Made by a program: the position numbers and the translations under genes
Shown here: piece by piece, positions 43,574 to 54,716 of the stretch
Layout of the letters: every line of letters starts with the position of its first letter
Position numbering within the stretch: the stretch's first letter is position 1
Assembly (NCBI GenBank): GCA_964036045.1
Contig: OZ038382.1
Location: 10,344,235 to 10,408,234 of the forward strand
DNA: 64,000 bases
Source of the DNA: Eutreptiella sp. 'Long Island Sound 2002'
Lineage: Eukaryota > Euglenozoa > Euglenophyceae > Eutreptiales > Eutreptiaceae
Direction: 5' to 3'
The notes under the pieces: model-generated
Seen by the model: the letters and a program-made list of their open reading frames with translations, nothing else
Told to the model about the DNA's origin: nothing
Databases searched by the model: none

Positions 43574-43581
43574 AAGGGGGG
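43574..43581 (+). promoter_or_regulatory. Polypurine tract of element B
   Basis: AAGGGGGG lies directly upstream of the 3' LTR, the usual primer position for plus-strand DNA synthesis. The same tract precedes the LTRs of A/D and C. Confidence 0.7.
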
Positions 43582-44376
43582 AGTAAGAAAAAGTGCTTTT
43601 CCAATGCTTTGAGGCATACTCTAGTTGTATTAGAGATGCACTGAGCATCCATGCATTTCTATCTTAGTATTGGTCCACCCAAAACTGGTGATAACACATT
43701 TTGACCTATGGAACCAAACACCCAATCAGGATATGGAGTGGACCCCTTAATCCCCTTTCAATGTGAGGCAAAGCATCTTTTCCTGAGTTGACTGAGAACT
43801 GAAATAACCAAGGCAGAGCCTATGAATTTATCTATGTTTTTCCATAAATTCTTAGCTATCCTAGTGGTATACACCCTAGGGGGCTGGGCACCTCTTTTTG
43901 CGAGGTCCTGGGTTCAATTCCTGGTCAGCCTAGCTAAGTAGGAAGAACCCATGTGACATGGCAGTGACCTCATCGCCACATGCCCTGCCACCTCAGCACA
44001 TATGGGACCCAAAACAAAGAGTGCACATCTCCTGAGATGGCACTATGGAGAGAGAGTGACCATGGGGCAGTTTTCCAACTCTTTTCCAAAGCATTTTAGC
44101 TATCTTTGTGAATATGCATTCCGATTTGACCTGAGCTGCAGTTTCTGTGAATATCCTTTCATCTTTCACTGTCTACACTGCAGCCCTTCATGCTTTGATC
44201 CTGATTCTCTTCTCCTTGCATACTTCTGGCTTGGGCTATCCTGGATTGACTTGGATTTACTGTATTTCAACAAACAAAAGCTTTTCATCTTCCAAAACAA
44301 GCAGCAGGAAACCCTACACCTACAGCAAGCAGCAGGAGAAGCAAAAACACAGTGCTGAAAGCACTATAAACTTTTC
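43582..44376 (+). mobile_element. 3' LTR of element B
   Basis: 795 bp, the same length as the 5' LTR, with about 12 differences by eye. It is followed by ttcggg, the right copy of the target duplication, and then by element D. Confidence 0.88.
43852..43937 (+). other. tRNA-like module in 3' LTR B
   Basis: Same architecture as at 22471-22556. One base in the anticodon-like stem differs (gcgaggt for gagaggt), which weakens that hairpin; the outer 7-bp arms and the T-arm are intact. Confidence 0.5.
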
Positions 44377-44382
44377 TTCGGG

Positions 44383-45145
44383 GGCTCCTCCTTCGATACC
44401 CTCAGGTAGCTTGAGGTATGTTCCGACTGCTCCAGTGGCGCAGACTCTCTGCCACCGCCGTGGTCCACGTAGAGGAGGTAGGGCGCTTGCAGCGTCAGGG
44501 ATTGTATCTGGGAGTGCTGCACGAAGGAGTCAGTCCCCAATACAAAGTCGAAGGCCTCAGTGTCCATCACATAGAAACCATGGGCGATAGTCCGGGAGCC
44601 CATAGGTACCTCCACTTCACAGTCCCCGCAGCTGTGCACCACATGTTCATCCCCCATTCGTATAGCCGCGGTGGTCATGGTGTTCTTCAGGCTCCCACGA
44701 GGTAAAATTTTCTTGGCCACTATAGATATGGTGGCGCCAGTATCCAATACCCCCAGGTATTCACGTCCCCCTATTCGGATACGCACCCAAAACACCAGGT
44801 CCTGGCCGCACCGGAGCGTCCCCGTCAGAACTCCGCGGGACAGGTCACCTCGAACCCCTTGTTCCGCAATATGCGGGCCATCCTCATGAAACGGCTCCTC
44901 TTCTTAGCGTTGCCGTCATCACCACCTTCATGCTCACGCTTGGCTCCTTGTTCTCGCCGGGCCTGCGTGTGCGAGCGTGTGGTAGGACCAGACTGCCCTC
45001 CAGAGGGCTCGGAGTTCCCCCCTGGATTAGGGTTGGGGTTGCCTCCGTTTTTTGAGACATGGCAGTTTCCCGCCCTAAACATCATCACAAACTGCTCACA
45101 ATGCGAGGTTCCTCGAAGGACAGCCGCGGGAATGGAACCAGTACA
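44383..45145 (-). pseudogene. Protease and gag tail of element A/D (part D)
   Basis: This is the 5' end of the minus-strand element whose pol lies at 17712-22200; the two were separated by B. The protease frame (44795-44383) has VLDTGATISIVA and FVLGTDSFV. The gag tail (45088-44825) ends TCPAEF at TGA-CGG, as in B and C. A 1-nt deletion near 44810, compared with C, puts the protease out of frame with the gag tail. The last ~84 bp (45063-45145) match C but not B, so A/D and C share their own 5' end, with no capsid region and no 5' LTR. Confidence 0.8.
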
Positions 45146-45720
45146 GGTAGGTAGGTAGGTATCTTCGGGTGCTCGGGACGCCTCCTTTGACGATGCAGGA
45201 AGAAGGTCTTACCCAGCGGACGTCCTGTCCCTCCCACTGCCCTATGTTGGGTGCCTCTTGAGCCGCTCCCGCATGTGCTTGGGAAGGCATTGTCGCGGCC
45301 ACCCGGTCCATGTGTCCCAGGTGGGAGGGTGTCCCCACATGTGTCCATGAGTAGGGCCACATGCCCCCTCCTTTGGGCGGCAGCTCTGGGGGCTGCCCAG
45401 CCGTGTGGAGTATCTCTCACCACAAGGGGTATTGCTCCCGCTTGTCTACGGTACGACCGCCTCACCCTTGTGGCTTGAGTTGCGGGGACGCTCCGCTTGG
45501 CAGGCGACCCCCTCCTGGACTTTGTACCGGCTCGCCTGTCACCGGTTGCTTCCATGGCTCCGGGTGACGTTTGCCATGGTCCCCGATGCAGCCTGGCCGG
45601 GCTCGGACCAGCAGCCTTGGAGTACCGCTCCTGCCACTGGCCCAGTGGGTCGGCTGGGTCGCCCCAGTGTGTCCGAACCCATGGGGTGTTGGTTCTTTCC
45701 TGTCCCCCGGCCGCCCTACG
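45146..45720. other. GC-rich DNA, no gene recognised
   Basis: It begins with ggta repeats. The frames open on both strands have no domain and merge into the minisatellite. It lies just outside the duplicated block. Confidence 0.5.
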
Positions 45721-48700
45721 TGTGTGCGGTGTCCTGGGCCACCTGGCTCCTGTTCACCGGTGTGCCCGCTCGGTGTGTTGTTTTGCGTGTGCGGTGTCCT
45801 GGGCCTCCTGGCTCCTGTTCACCGGTGTGCCCGCTCGGTGTGTTGTGTTGCGTGTGCGGTGTCCTGGACCTCCTGGCTCCTGTTTACCGGTGTGCCCGCT
45901 CGGTGCGTTGTGTTGGGTGTGCGGTGTCCTGGGCCTCCTGGCTCCTGTTCACCGGTGTGCCGTCTTGGTGTGTTGTGTTGCGTGTGCGGTGTCCTGGGCC
46001 TCCTGGCTCCTGTTCACCGGTGTGCCCGCTCCGTGCGTTGTTTCGCGTGTGCGGCGTCCTGGGCCACCTGGCTCCTGTTCACCGGTGTGCCCGCTCGGTG
46101 TGTTGTTTTGCGTGTGCGGTGTCCTGGGCCTCCTGGCTCCTGTTCACCGGTGTGCCCGCTCGGTGTGTTGTGTTGCGTGTGCGATGTCCTGGACCTCCTG
46201 GCTCCTGTTTACCGGTGTGCCCGCTCGGTGCGTTGTGTTGGGTGTGCGGTGTCCTGGGCCTCCTGGCTCCTGTTCACCGGTGTGCCGGCTTGGTGTGTTG
46301 TGTTGCGTGTGCGGTGTCCTGGGCCTCCTGGCTCCTGTTCACCGGTGTGCCCGCTCCGTGCGTTGTTTCGCGTGTGCGGCGTCCTGGGCCACCTGGCTCC
46401 TGTTCACCGGTGTGCCCGCTCGGTGTGTTGTTCTGCGTGTGCGGTGTCCTGGGCCCCCTGGCTCCTGTTCACCGGTGTGCCCGCTCGGTGTGTTGTTTTG
46501 CGTGTGCGGTGTCCTGGGCCTCCTGGCTCCTGTTCACCGGTGTGCCTGCTCGGTGTGTTGTTTCGCGTGTGCGGCGTCCTGGGCCACCTGGCTCCTGTTC
46601 ACCGGTGCGCCCGCTCGGTGTGTTGTGTTGCGTGTGCGGTGTCCTGGGCCTCCTGGCTCCTGTTCACCGGTGTGCCCCCTCCGTGCGTTGTTTCGCGTGT
46701 GCGGCGTCCTGGGCCACCTGGCTCCTGTTCACCGGTGTGCCCGCTCGGTGTGTTGTTCTGCGTGTGCGGTGTCCTGGGCCTCCTGGCTCCTGTTCACCGG
46801 TGTGCCCGCTCGGTGTGTTGTGTTGCGTGTGCGGTGTCCTGGGCCTCCTGGCTCCTGTTCACCGGTGTGCCTGCTCGGTGTGTTGTTTCGCGTGTGCGGC
46901 GTCCTGGGCCACCTTGCTCCTGTTCACCGGTGCGCCCGCTCGGTGTGTTGTGTTGCGTGTGCGGTGTCCTGGGCCTCCTGGCTCCTGTTCACCGGTGTGC
47001 CCGCTCGGTGTGTTGTGTTGCGTGTGCGGTGTCCTGGGCCTCCTGGCTCCTGTTCACCGGTGTGCCCGCTCCGTGCGTTGTTTCGCGTGTGCGGCGTCCT
47101 GGGGGACCTGGCTCCTGTTCACCGGTGTGCCCGCTCGGTGTGTTGTTCTGCGTGTGCGGTGTCCTGGGCCCCCTAAATCCTGTTCACCGGTGTGCCCGCT
47201 CGGTGTGTTGTGTTGGGTGTGCGGTGTCTTGGGCCTCCTGGCTCCTGTTTACCGGTGTGCCCGCTCGGTGTGTTGTGTTGCGTGTGCGGTGTCTTGGGCC
47301 TCCTGGCCCCTGTTCACCGGTGTGCCCGCTCGGTGTGTTGTTTCGCGTGTGCGGCGTCCTGGGCCACCTGGCTCCTGTTCACCGGTGCGCCCGCTCGGTG
47401 TGTTGTGTTGCCTGTGCGGTGTCCTGGGCCTCCTGGCTCCTGTTCACTGGTGTGCCCGCTCCCTGTGTTGTGTTGCCTGTGCGGTGTCCTGGGCCTCCTG
47501 GCTCCTGTTCACCGGTGTGCCCGCTCGGTGTGTTGTGTTGGGTGTGCGGTGTCCTGGGCCTCCTGGCTCCTGTTCACCGGTGTGCCCGCTCGGTGTGTTG
47601 TTTCGCGTGTGCGGCGTCCTGAGCCACCTGGCTCCTGTTCACCGGTGCGCCCGCTCGGTGTGTTGTGTTGCGTGTGCGGTGTCCTGGGCCTCCTGGCTCC
47701 TGTTCACCGGTGCGCCCGCTGGGTGTGTTGTTTTGCCTGTGCGGTGTCCTGGGCCTCCTGGCTCCTGTTCACCGGTGTGCCCGCTCGGTGCGTTGTTTTG
47801 CGTGTGCGGTGTCCTGGGCCTCCTGGCTCCTGTTCACCGGTGTGCCCGCTCGGTGTGTTGTGTTGGGTGTGCGGTGTCCTGGGCCTCCTGGCTCCTGTTC
47901 ACCGGTGTGCCCGCTCGGTGTGTTGTGTTGCGTGTGCGGTGTCCTGGGCCTCCTGGCTCCTGTTCACCGGTGTGCCCGCTCTGTGCGTTGTTTCGCGTGT
48001 GCGGCGTCCTTGGCCTCCTGGCTCCTGTTCACCGGTGTGCCCGCTCGGTGTGTTGTTCTGCGTGTGCGGTGTCCTGGGCCTCCTGGCTCCTGTTCACCGG
48101 TGTGCCCGCTCGGTGTGTTGTGTTGCGTGTGCGGTGTCCTGGGCCTCCTTGCTCCTGTTCACCGGTGTGCCCGCTCGGTGTGTTGTTCTGCGTGTGCGGT
48201 GTCCTCGGCCTCCTGGCTCCTGTTCACCGGTGTGCCCGCTCGGTGTGTTGTGTTGCGTGTGCGGTTTCCTGGGCCACCTGGCTCCTGTTCACCGGTGTGC
48301 CCGCTCGGTGTGTTGTTCTGCGTGTGCGGTGTCCTGGGCCCCCTGGCTCCTGTTCACCGGTGTGCCCGCTCGGTGTGTTGTTTTGCGTGTGCGGTGTCCT
48401 GGGCCTCCTGGCTCCTGTTCACCGGTGTGCCCGCTCGGTGCGTTGTTTCGCGTGTGCGGCGTCCTGGGCCACCTGGCTCCTGTTCACCGGTGCGCCCGCT
48501 GGGTGTGTTGTGTTGCGTGTGCGGTGTCCTCGGCCTCCTGGCTCCTGTTCACCGGTGTGCCCGCTCGGTGTGTTGTTTTGCGTGTGCGGTGTCCTGGGCC
48601 TCCTGGCTCCCGTTCACCGGTGTGCCCGCTCGGTGTGTTGGTTTGCGTGTGCGGTGTCCTGGGCCTCCTCGCTCCTGTTCACCGGTGTGCCCGCTCGGTG

Positions 48701-51050
48701 TGTTGTGTTGGGTGTGCGGTGTCCCGGGCCTCCTGGCTCCTGTTCACCGGTGTGCCCGCTCGGCGTGTTGTGTTGCGTGTGCGGTGTCCTGGGCCTTCTG
48801 GCTCCTTATCACCGGTGTGCCCGCTCGGTGTGTTGTGTTGCGTGTGCGGTGTCCTCGGCCTCCTGGCTCCTGTTCACCGGTGTGCCCGCTCGGTGTGTTG
48901 TTTTGCGTGTGCGGTGTCCTGGGCCTCCTGGCTCCTGTTCACCGGTGTGCCAGCTCGGTGTGTTGTTTTGCGTGTGCGGTGTCCTGGGCCTCCTGGCTCC
49001 TGTTCACCGGTGTGCCCGCTCGGTGTGTTGTGTTGGGTGTGCGGTGTCCTGGGCCTCCTGGCTCCTGTTCACCGGTGTGCCCGCTCGGCGTGTTGTGTTG
49101 CGTGTGCGGTGTCCTGGGCCTTCTGCCTCCTGTTCACCGGTGTGCCCGCTCGGTGCGTTGTTTCGCGTGTGCGGCGTCCTGGGCCACCTGGCTCCTGTTC
49201 ACCGGTGTGCCGCTCGGTGTGTTCTTCTGCGTGTGCGGTGTCCTGACCCCCTGGCTCCTGTTCACCGGTGTGCCCGCTCGGTGTGTTGTTTTGCGTGTGC
49301 GGTGTCCTGGGCCTCCTGGCTCCTGTTCACCGGTGTGCCCGCTCGGTGTGTTGTGTTCGGTGTGCGGTGTCCTGGGCCTCCTGGCTCCTGTTCACCGGTG
49401 TGCCCGCTCGGTGCGTTGTTTCGCGTGTGCGGCGTCCTGGGCGACCTGGCTCCTGTTCACCGGTGCGCCCGCTCGGTGTGTTGTGTTGCGTGTGCGGTGT
49501 CCTGGGCCTCCTGACTCCTGTTCACCGGTGTGCCCGCTCGGTGTGTTGTTTTGTGTGTGCGGTGTCCTGGGCCTCCTGGCGCTTGTTCACCGGTGTGCCC
49601 GCTCGGTGTGTTGTTTTGCGTGTGCGGTGTCCTGGGCCACCTGGCTCCTGTTCACCGGTGTGCCTGCTCGGTGTGTTGTGTTGGGTGTGCGGTGTCCTGG
49701 GCCTCCTGGCTCCTGTTCACCGGTGTGCCCGCTCGGTGTGTTGTGTTGCGTGTGCGGTGTCCTGGGCCTCCTGGCTCCTGTTCACCGGTGTGCCCGCTCG
49801 GTGTGTTGTTTTGCGTGTGCGGTGTCCTGGGCCTCCTGGCTCCTGTTCACCGGTGTGCCCGCTCGGTGTGTTGTGTTGGGTGTGCGGTGTCCTGGGCCTC
49901 CTGGCTCCTGTTCACCGGTGTGCCCGCTCGGCGTGTTGTGTTGCGTGTGCGGTGTCCTGGGCCTTCTGCCTCCTGTTCACCGGTGTGCCCGCTCGGTGCG
50001 TTGTTTCGCGTGTGCGGCGTCCTGGGCCACCTGGCTCCTGTTCACCGGTGTGCCGCTCGGTGTGTTCTTCTGCGTGTGCGGTGTCCTGACCCCCTGGCTC
50101 CTGTTCACCGGTGTGCCCGCTCGGTGTGTTGTTTTGCGTGTGCGGTGTCCTGGGCCTCCTGGCTCCTGTTCACCGGTGTGCCCGCTCGGTGTGTTGTGTT
50201 CGGTGTGCGGTGTCCTGGGCCTCCTGGCTCCTGTTCACCGGTGTGCCCGCTCGGTGCGTTGTTTCGCGTGTGCGGCGTCCTGGGCCACCTGGCTCCTGTT
50301 CACCGGTGCGCCCGCTCGGTGTGTTGTGTTGCGTGTGCGGTGTCCTGGGCCTCCTGACTCCTGTTCACCGGTGTGCCCGCTCGGTGTGTTGTTTTGTGTG
50401 TGCGGTGTCCTGGGCCTCCTGGCGCTTGTTCACCGGTGTGCCCGCTCGGTGTGTTGTTTTGCGTGTGCGGTGTCCTGGGCCACCTGGCTCCTGTTCACCG
50501 GTGTGCCTGCTCGGTGTGTTGTGTTGGGTGTGCGGTGTCCTGGGCCTCCTGGCTCCTGTTCACCGGTGTGCCCGCTCGGTGTGTTGTGTTGCGTGTGCGG
50601 TGTCCTGGGCCACCTGGCTCCTGTTCACCGGTGTGCCCGCTCGGTGTGTTGTGTTGCGTTTGTGGTGTCCTGGGCCTCCTGGCTCCTGCTCACCGGTCTG
50701 CCCGCTCGGTGTGTTGTGTCGGGTGTGCGGTGTCCTGGGCCACCTGGCTCCTGTTCACCGGTGTGCCCGCTCGGTGTGTTGTGTTGGGTGTGCGGTGTCC
50801 TGGGCCTCCTGGCTCCTGTTCACCGGTGTGCCCGCTCGGTGTGTTGTTTTGCGTGTGCAGTGTCCTGGGCCTCCTGGCTCCTGTTCACCGGTGTGCCCGC
50901 TCGGTGTGTTGTTTTGCGTGTGCGGTGTCCTGGGCCTCCTGGCTCCTGTTCACCGGTGCGCCCGCTCGATGTGTTGTTTTGCGTGTACGGTGTCCTGGGC
51001 CTCCTGGCTCCTGTTCACCGGTGTGCCCGCTGGGTGTGTTGTGTTGCTGT
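45721..51050 (+). repeat. 65-bp minisatellite, about 82 units
   Basis: The unit includes CACCGGTGTGCCCGCTCGG, then tgtgttgt, gcgtgtgcggtgtcctggg and cctcctggctcctgtt. The period is 65 bp (for example gtcctggg at 45731 and 45796). Units differ at a few recurrent sites (cgg/ccg, tgttttg/tgttgcg/tttcgcg). Higher-order duplications are visible: five units (325 bp, 45861 vs 46186) and thirteen units (843 bp, 49211 vs 50054, including two 1-bp deletions). The + strand unit has a single A and no stop in any frame; as 65 is not a multiple of 3, all three + frames stay open for thousands of bases. These ORFs are a by-product. Confidence 0.95.
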
Positions 51051-51067
51051 GCGGGGCGTCGCTGCGG

Positions 51068-51300
51068 GGCGCTCACTCGTACATCCGGACGGCGGCTATC
51101 GTAGCCGGCAGGGGCTGGGTACCCTCCGGGCGCACACACGTCCATCCGGCCGGCGGCTGTTCGTAGCCGGCAGGGGCGGGGTACCCTCCGGGCGCGCCCT
51201 CGTCCATCTGGACGGCGGCTGTTCGTAGCCGGCAGGGGCTGGGTACCCTCCGGGCGCGCACTGGTCCATCCGGACGGCAGCTGGCGTGCGTGTGCTTGCT
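51068..51300 (+). repeat. 62-bp minisatellite, about 3.7 units
   Basis: Units contain ccatccggacggcggct, gtagccggcagggg and gggtaccctccgggcgcg. The phrase catccgg recurs at about 51082, 51143, 51205 and 51267 (period 61-62 bp). It follows the 65-bp array directly but is unrelated in sequence. Confidence 0.85.
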
Positions 51301-52754
51301 CTTTGTGGCCGGGTCGGGCGGGCCGGCCTCCCGGGCGCGTTGTGGTGCGCCTCACCTTTTCCTTTGGCCGTTTCGTCTTTCTGCTTTGCTTGGCCCCCTC
51401 CGGGCTGGGGTGGCCCCCCTCTCTCTCGCTGCCCTTGCCGTTCCTCGTTGCCTTGGCGCTGTGCTTTGGTTGTTTGTCTCGGCCTCCCGCTGCCTGGCTC
51501 TTCGTGCGCTCGCGCCTCGTTTGTGTCTCCCGCTTGGCCGTTGGCTGCTCTTTGGTGGTATCTCCCCCCCCCCCTCCCCTTTTGTGTCTCGCGGTTTTCG
51601 TCGCTCCTGCTTGGTGCCTTGGTGTTTTTTTTCTTTCTTCTTCTTCCCCTGTGCGCCCCCGTTGTCTCCGGCTTTCTCTGGTTTCCGGCCCCGGGTTCCC
51701 TGGGCCTCGGCGCTGTGCGTTGTTTGCTTTGTTGGCCTTCCGCTTCTCGGCTCTCCGTGCGCTTGTCCCTCTTTCGTGCTTTCCGCCTGACTGTTGGCTG
51801 CTCCCTGGTGGTTGCTGCCCCCCCCCCCCCCTTTTTGTCTCGTGGTTTTCGTCGCTGCCGCTCGGTGCTGTGTGCCCTGTGCTGTGTTGTGCTGTGCGTC
51901 CCTGGGTGCGGTGCTGCGCCGCGCTGCTGCGCGTTGTGTCCTCCGGTGTTGTGCTGTCCATTGCTGTGTTGCGCTCGTTGGGTGCCGCTGCTTGTTGCGC
52001 CGTGCCCTCTGGCGCTGCCCGTCGCTCTGGGGCCCTGTGCTCTGCGGCGCTGTGTTTTGCGGTGTTCCCCCGCGCTGTGTGCTCTGTGCTGTGTGTGTTT
52101 TGTCGTGGTACGGTGGTGCATGCTGTTGTTCGCCGCTCTGCTTTGTGCTGTGTGTGTCCCGGGGTGCTGTGCTGTGCGTTCCCTGTTCTCTCCGCTCCGT
52201 GCGGTGCTGTGCTTCGCTGTGCTGGTGCGCTCGCGTTGTGCTGTTCGTGTGGTGCGTGCTGTTGCTGGCGCCTGGTGCTGTGGTGTGCCGTGGTGCGGTG
52301 CTGGGTCTGGTGGCTCGTGGTTGTCTGCTGGTGGTGTGCTTCGGTGTCGGTGTCCCTGTCTGGCCGAGTGGTCTGCTTCCCTGTGGTTGGTGTGGTTTGC
52401 TGTGGTGCCCTGCTTTCCTGTGTCCTGTGCTGTTGTGCTGTGCTGTCGCGTGGTGCTGTGCTGTTGTGCTCTGCTGTCGTGTTGCGGTGCTGTTGGGGCT
52501 TGCTTTGCCCTCCTGTGGGCTGTCGTGCTGTGCTGTGTTGTGCTGTTGGTTGGCTGTGCTGTTTTTTGCCCGGTGGTGGTGTCTGCGTGCTGTGGTGCTC
52601 TTTGCCTCGTGCTGTGCGTTCCCTGTCTTCTCCGCTCTGTGCGCTGCGGTGCCTTGTTGTGCTGGCTGTGGTGCCCTGCTTCCCTGTGTCGTGTGCTGTG
52701 GCGCTGTGCTGTCGTGTGGTGCTGTGCTGTCGTGCCCTGCTGTCGTTTTGCGGT
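51301..52754 (+). repeat. A-depleted low-complexity DNA
   Basis: This stretch is dominated by C, G and T (phrases such as gtgctgtgctgt and ccctgcttccctgtg), with some 60-base lines holding zero or one A. A ~150-bp segment near 51470-51620 recurs, diverged, at about 51720-51870 (ttggctgctc, tggtgg, C-run, cgtcgct). Long frames on both strands (for example 51303-52853 +, 52768-50885 -) exist only because stop codons need an A on the + strand or a T on the - strand. Confidence 0.85.
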
Positions 52755-53012
52755 GCTCGTATAGCCACTACACACCCAGCTGCATTTCCAACTACATCCT
52801 GTCCTACAACGACTCCACCCGTGGCTGAGGGAACAGGCCTTGCTGGCGCTTGACCCTACCCATGGAGTGGGCACACACGCTACAACGCCACCAGTGGCCT
52901 ATCCATATAGTGAACCAATTGCATCGGCTCATTTTACATTAGGATTCATGAGCCTACTCGCTGTGAACCTCCTGATGCCTTTCGAGGGGTCACTGCAGAA
53001 GCGCCCCAAATG
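52755..53012 (+). pseudogene. E gag fragment, second copy
   Basis: This matches 13360-13620, including MAEGTG-type codons; everything upstream in E gag is missing and replaced by low-complexity DNA. It is not functional. Confidence 0.55.
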
Positions 53013-53934
53013 AATCGTATTGGTACGCCCTTAGATCTGGGATGTCCAACTTGCCTCTCTACGTGGGTGAAGAGCTTGTTTTTGGACTTCATTTTTGCCA
53101 TCAAAAATTGTCTTTCAAATCCATTTTTGTACTCTTCTTGGAGCCATTGAGATCGCAAGCATGCACAAGAGAACCCGGAATACCACGCTTTGACAAATTG
53201 TTCTAGGAGCTTTGCTCGCCCCATGACACAATCTGGTGTCCTAAGAAAGGAAAAGAGGGCAAACAAGGCAATAGACTAGGTTAATAGACATGTAAACATA
53301 CCTAAGTACCAAACCATGTCCTAAGGTTAGATTTTTAGGGAAAATCACACTAAATCAGGGCACCACAAGCCCTGTGACCTGAGATTTAGGTCGCCGAGGA
53401 GTGTTGTCGACAAGAACTGTCCTATGGTGAACATGTCTAAGTCGGTTCTGGGTCATAACAAGATCAAACCAGGCAAACAAAGTCAAAAACATGTTGAAAA
53501 CAAGGTTGAAACTTGAATCAAGGGTCTCCCCCCATGCGCTAGCCCAGGGGCCTTAGGGCAATCTGGCGCCATATGATATTTTTCTTGAAAACCTACAGAC
53601 ATATACTTAATGTTCCCCATAGGTGAGGCAACGGCTGTCGCTGCAGGCCGCCAGGAGAAAATTGGCAACCTAGTGCCTTTTCATGAAAAATGCCATAAAA
53701 TACACTAGAAATCCATCACAATTAATTAAAAATTGATATAAAAACAGCTTTTTTGCAGCATTTCTGGACATTCACGACGCTTTTGATCAAGAAAATAATG
53801 TCGTAAAAATGACGGCGGCGACAAGCGCCTGCTCCCGTGCCGACAATTCTGATTACTTTGAGGGTTCAATGAACTTTCAAACACATTAGAAACTTAGAAA
53901 ACCTTAAGTTGGTGACCATAGTAAGAAAGCTTTA
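53013..53934. other. Unassigned DNA, second copy
   Basis: Counterpart of 13621-14532. No gene is recognised. Confidence 0.5.
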
Positions 53935-54716
53935 TAGTGATTTCAACACTGTGTGTTTGTTGTGCCTCTCCTGCTGCTTGCTGCTGGTGTAAGGTTTCCT
54001 GCTGCTTGTTTTTGATGAGGAAAATTTTTTATTGCTGAAATACAACCAATCCAGGATATCCCAAGCCAGAGATAAGCAAGTAGAAGACAAACAGGATCGA
54101 AGCATGAAGGGCTGCAGTCACAAAGAGTTAGATAAAGAAAACTATCAACAATAGACCACAGCATTTAGCATACATTGCAACTCAGGATGAAATATTTTAC
54201 ATGTTTGAGAAAAACTGATTGGAAAACTGCCCCAAGGGCTCACTCTCATCCACAGTGCCATCTTGAGATGTGCACTCTTTGTTTTTGGGTCCCATAGGTG
54301 CTGAGGTGGCATGGCATGTGGCGATGAGGTCATTGCCGTGTCACATGGGATATTCCTACTTAGCTAGGGTGACTGAAAATTGAACCCAGGACCTCTCAAA
54401 AAGAGGTGCCCCAGCCCCCTAGGGTGCATACCACCACGATAGCTAAGAATTCAAGAGATAACATCGATAAATTCATAGCCTCTGCCTTCAGTATATCAGT
54501 GCCTCAGCAACCCAGAAAAAGATGTTTTAGTGCCTATAGCTTGGGGATAAAGGGGTCCACACCACATCCTGATTTAGTGTTTGGTTCCATAGGTCAAAAT
54601 GTGTTATCACCACTTTTGGTTGGGCCAATACTAAGATAGAAATGCCTGTGTGCTTAGAGCACCTCTAGTACAACTAAAGTATACCCTAAAGCATTGGAAA
54701 AGCACTTTTTCTTACT
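53935..54716 (-). mobile_element. 3' LTR of element C
   Basis: 782 bp on the minus strand, starting agtaag after the polypurine tract and ending ctataaagctttc. It is close to LTR A and diverged from LTR B. Confidence 0.8.
54360..54446 (-). other. tRNA-like module in LTR C
   Basis: Minus strand: ACCTC-TTTTTGA-GAGGT hairpin and T-arm with TTCAATT are kept. The T-stem 3' side (ttcag) and the D-like arm (tcgtggtgg) carry changes compared with LTR A. Confidence 0.5.

Larger units (their letters stand above)
41329..43581 (+). other. Long 3' region of element B
   Basis: These 2.25 kb between the pol stop and the LTR are alignable with the same region of A/D and C but with indels. No gene is convincing. 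It contains the two hairpins (42178-42304), a GC palindrome (ggagccgctcc) near 42872, and ends in the polypurine tract AAGGGGGG (43574-43581). Confidence 0.7.
22201..44376 (+). mobile_element. Ty3/gypsy chromovirus-type element B
   Basis: Two 795-bp direct LTRs (22201-22995 and 43582-44376) enclose a primer site, gag, protease, RT, RNase H, integrase, chromodomain and a long 3' region. The target is element A/D on the opposite strand, near the protease/pol border. The flanks ttcgag (22195-22200) and ttcggg (44377-44382) look like a 5-6 bp target duplication with one later change. The uninterrupted sequence in copy C reads ttcgag once. Without the nested X insert (27508-38328) B would be about 11.35 kb. 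The LTRs differ at about 12 positions by eye (about 98.5% identity), so it is not the newest insertion here. Confidence 0.9.

Noticed and set aside
45405-51228. Very long + strand ORFs (up to 1,369 codons) with Cys/Val/Gly/Pro-rich repeats
   Set aside because: The 65-bp unit has no stop in any + frame and is not a multiple of 3, so all three frames are open and give the same three peptides in rotation. No start context, domain or frame preference is visible.
50885-52874. Minus-strand ORFs of 627 and 592 codons, Thr/Ala/Arg/Gln-rich
   Set aside because: The minus strand is nearly free of T here, which removes all stop codons. Two frames overlap fully and both are low complexity.
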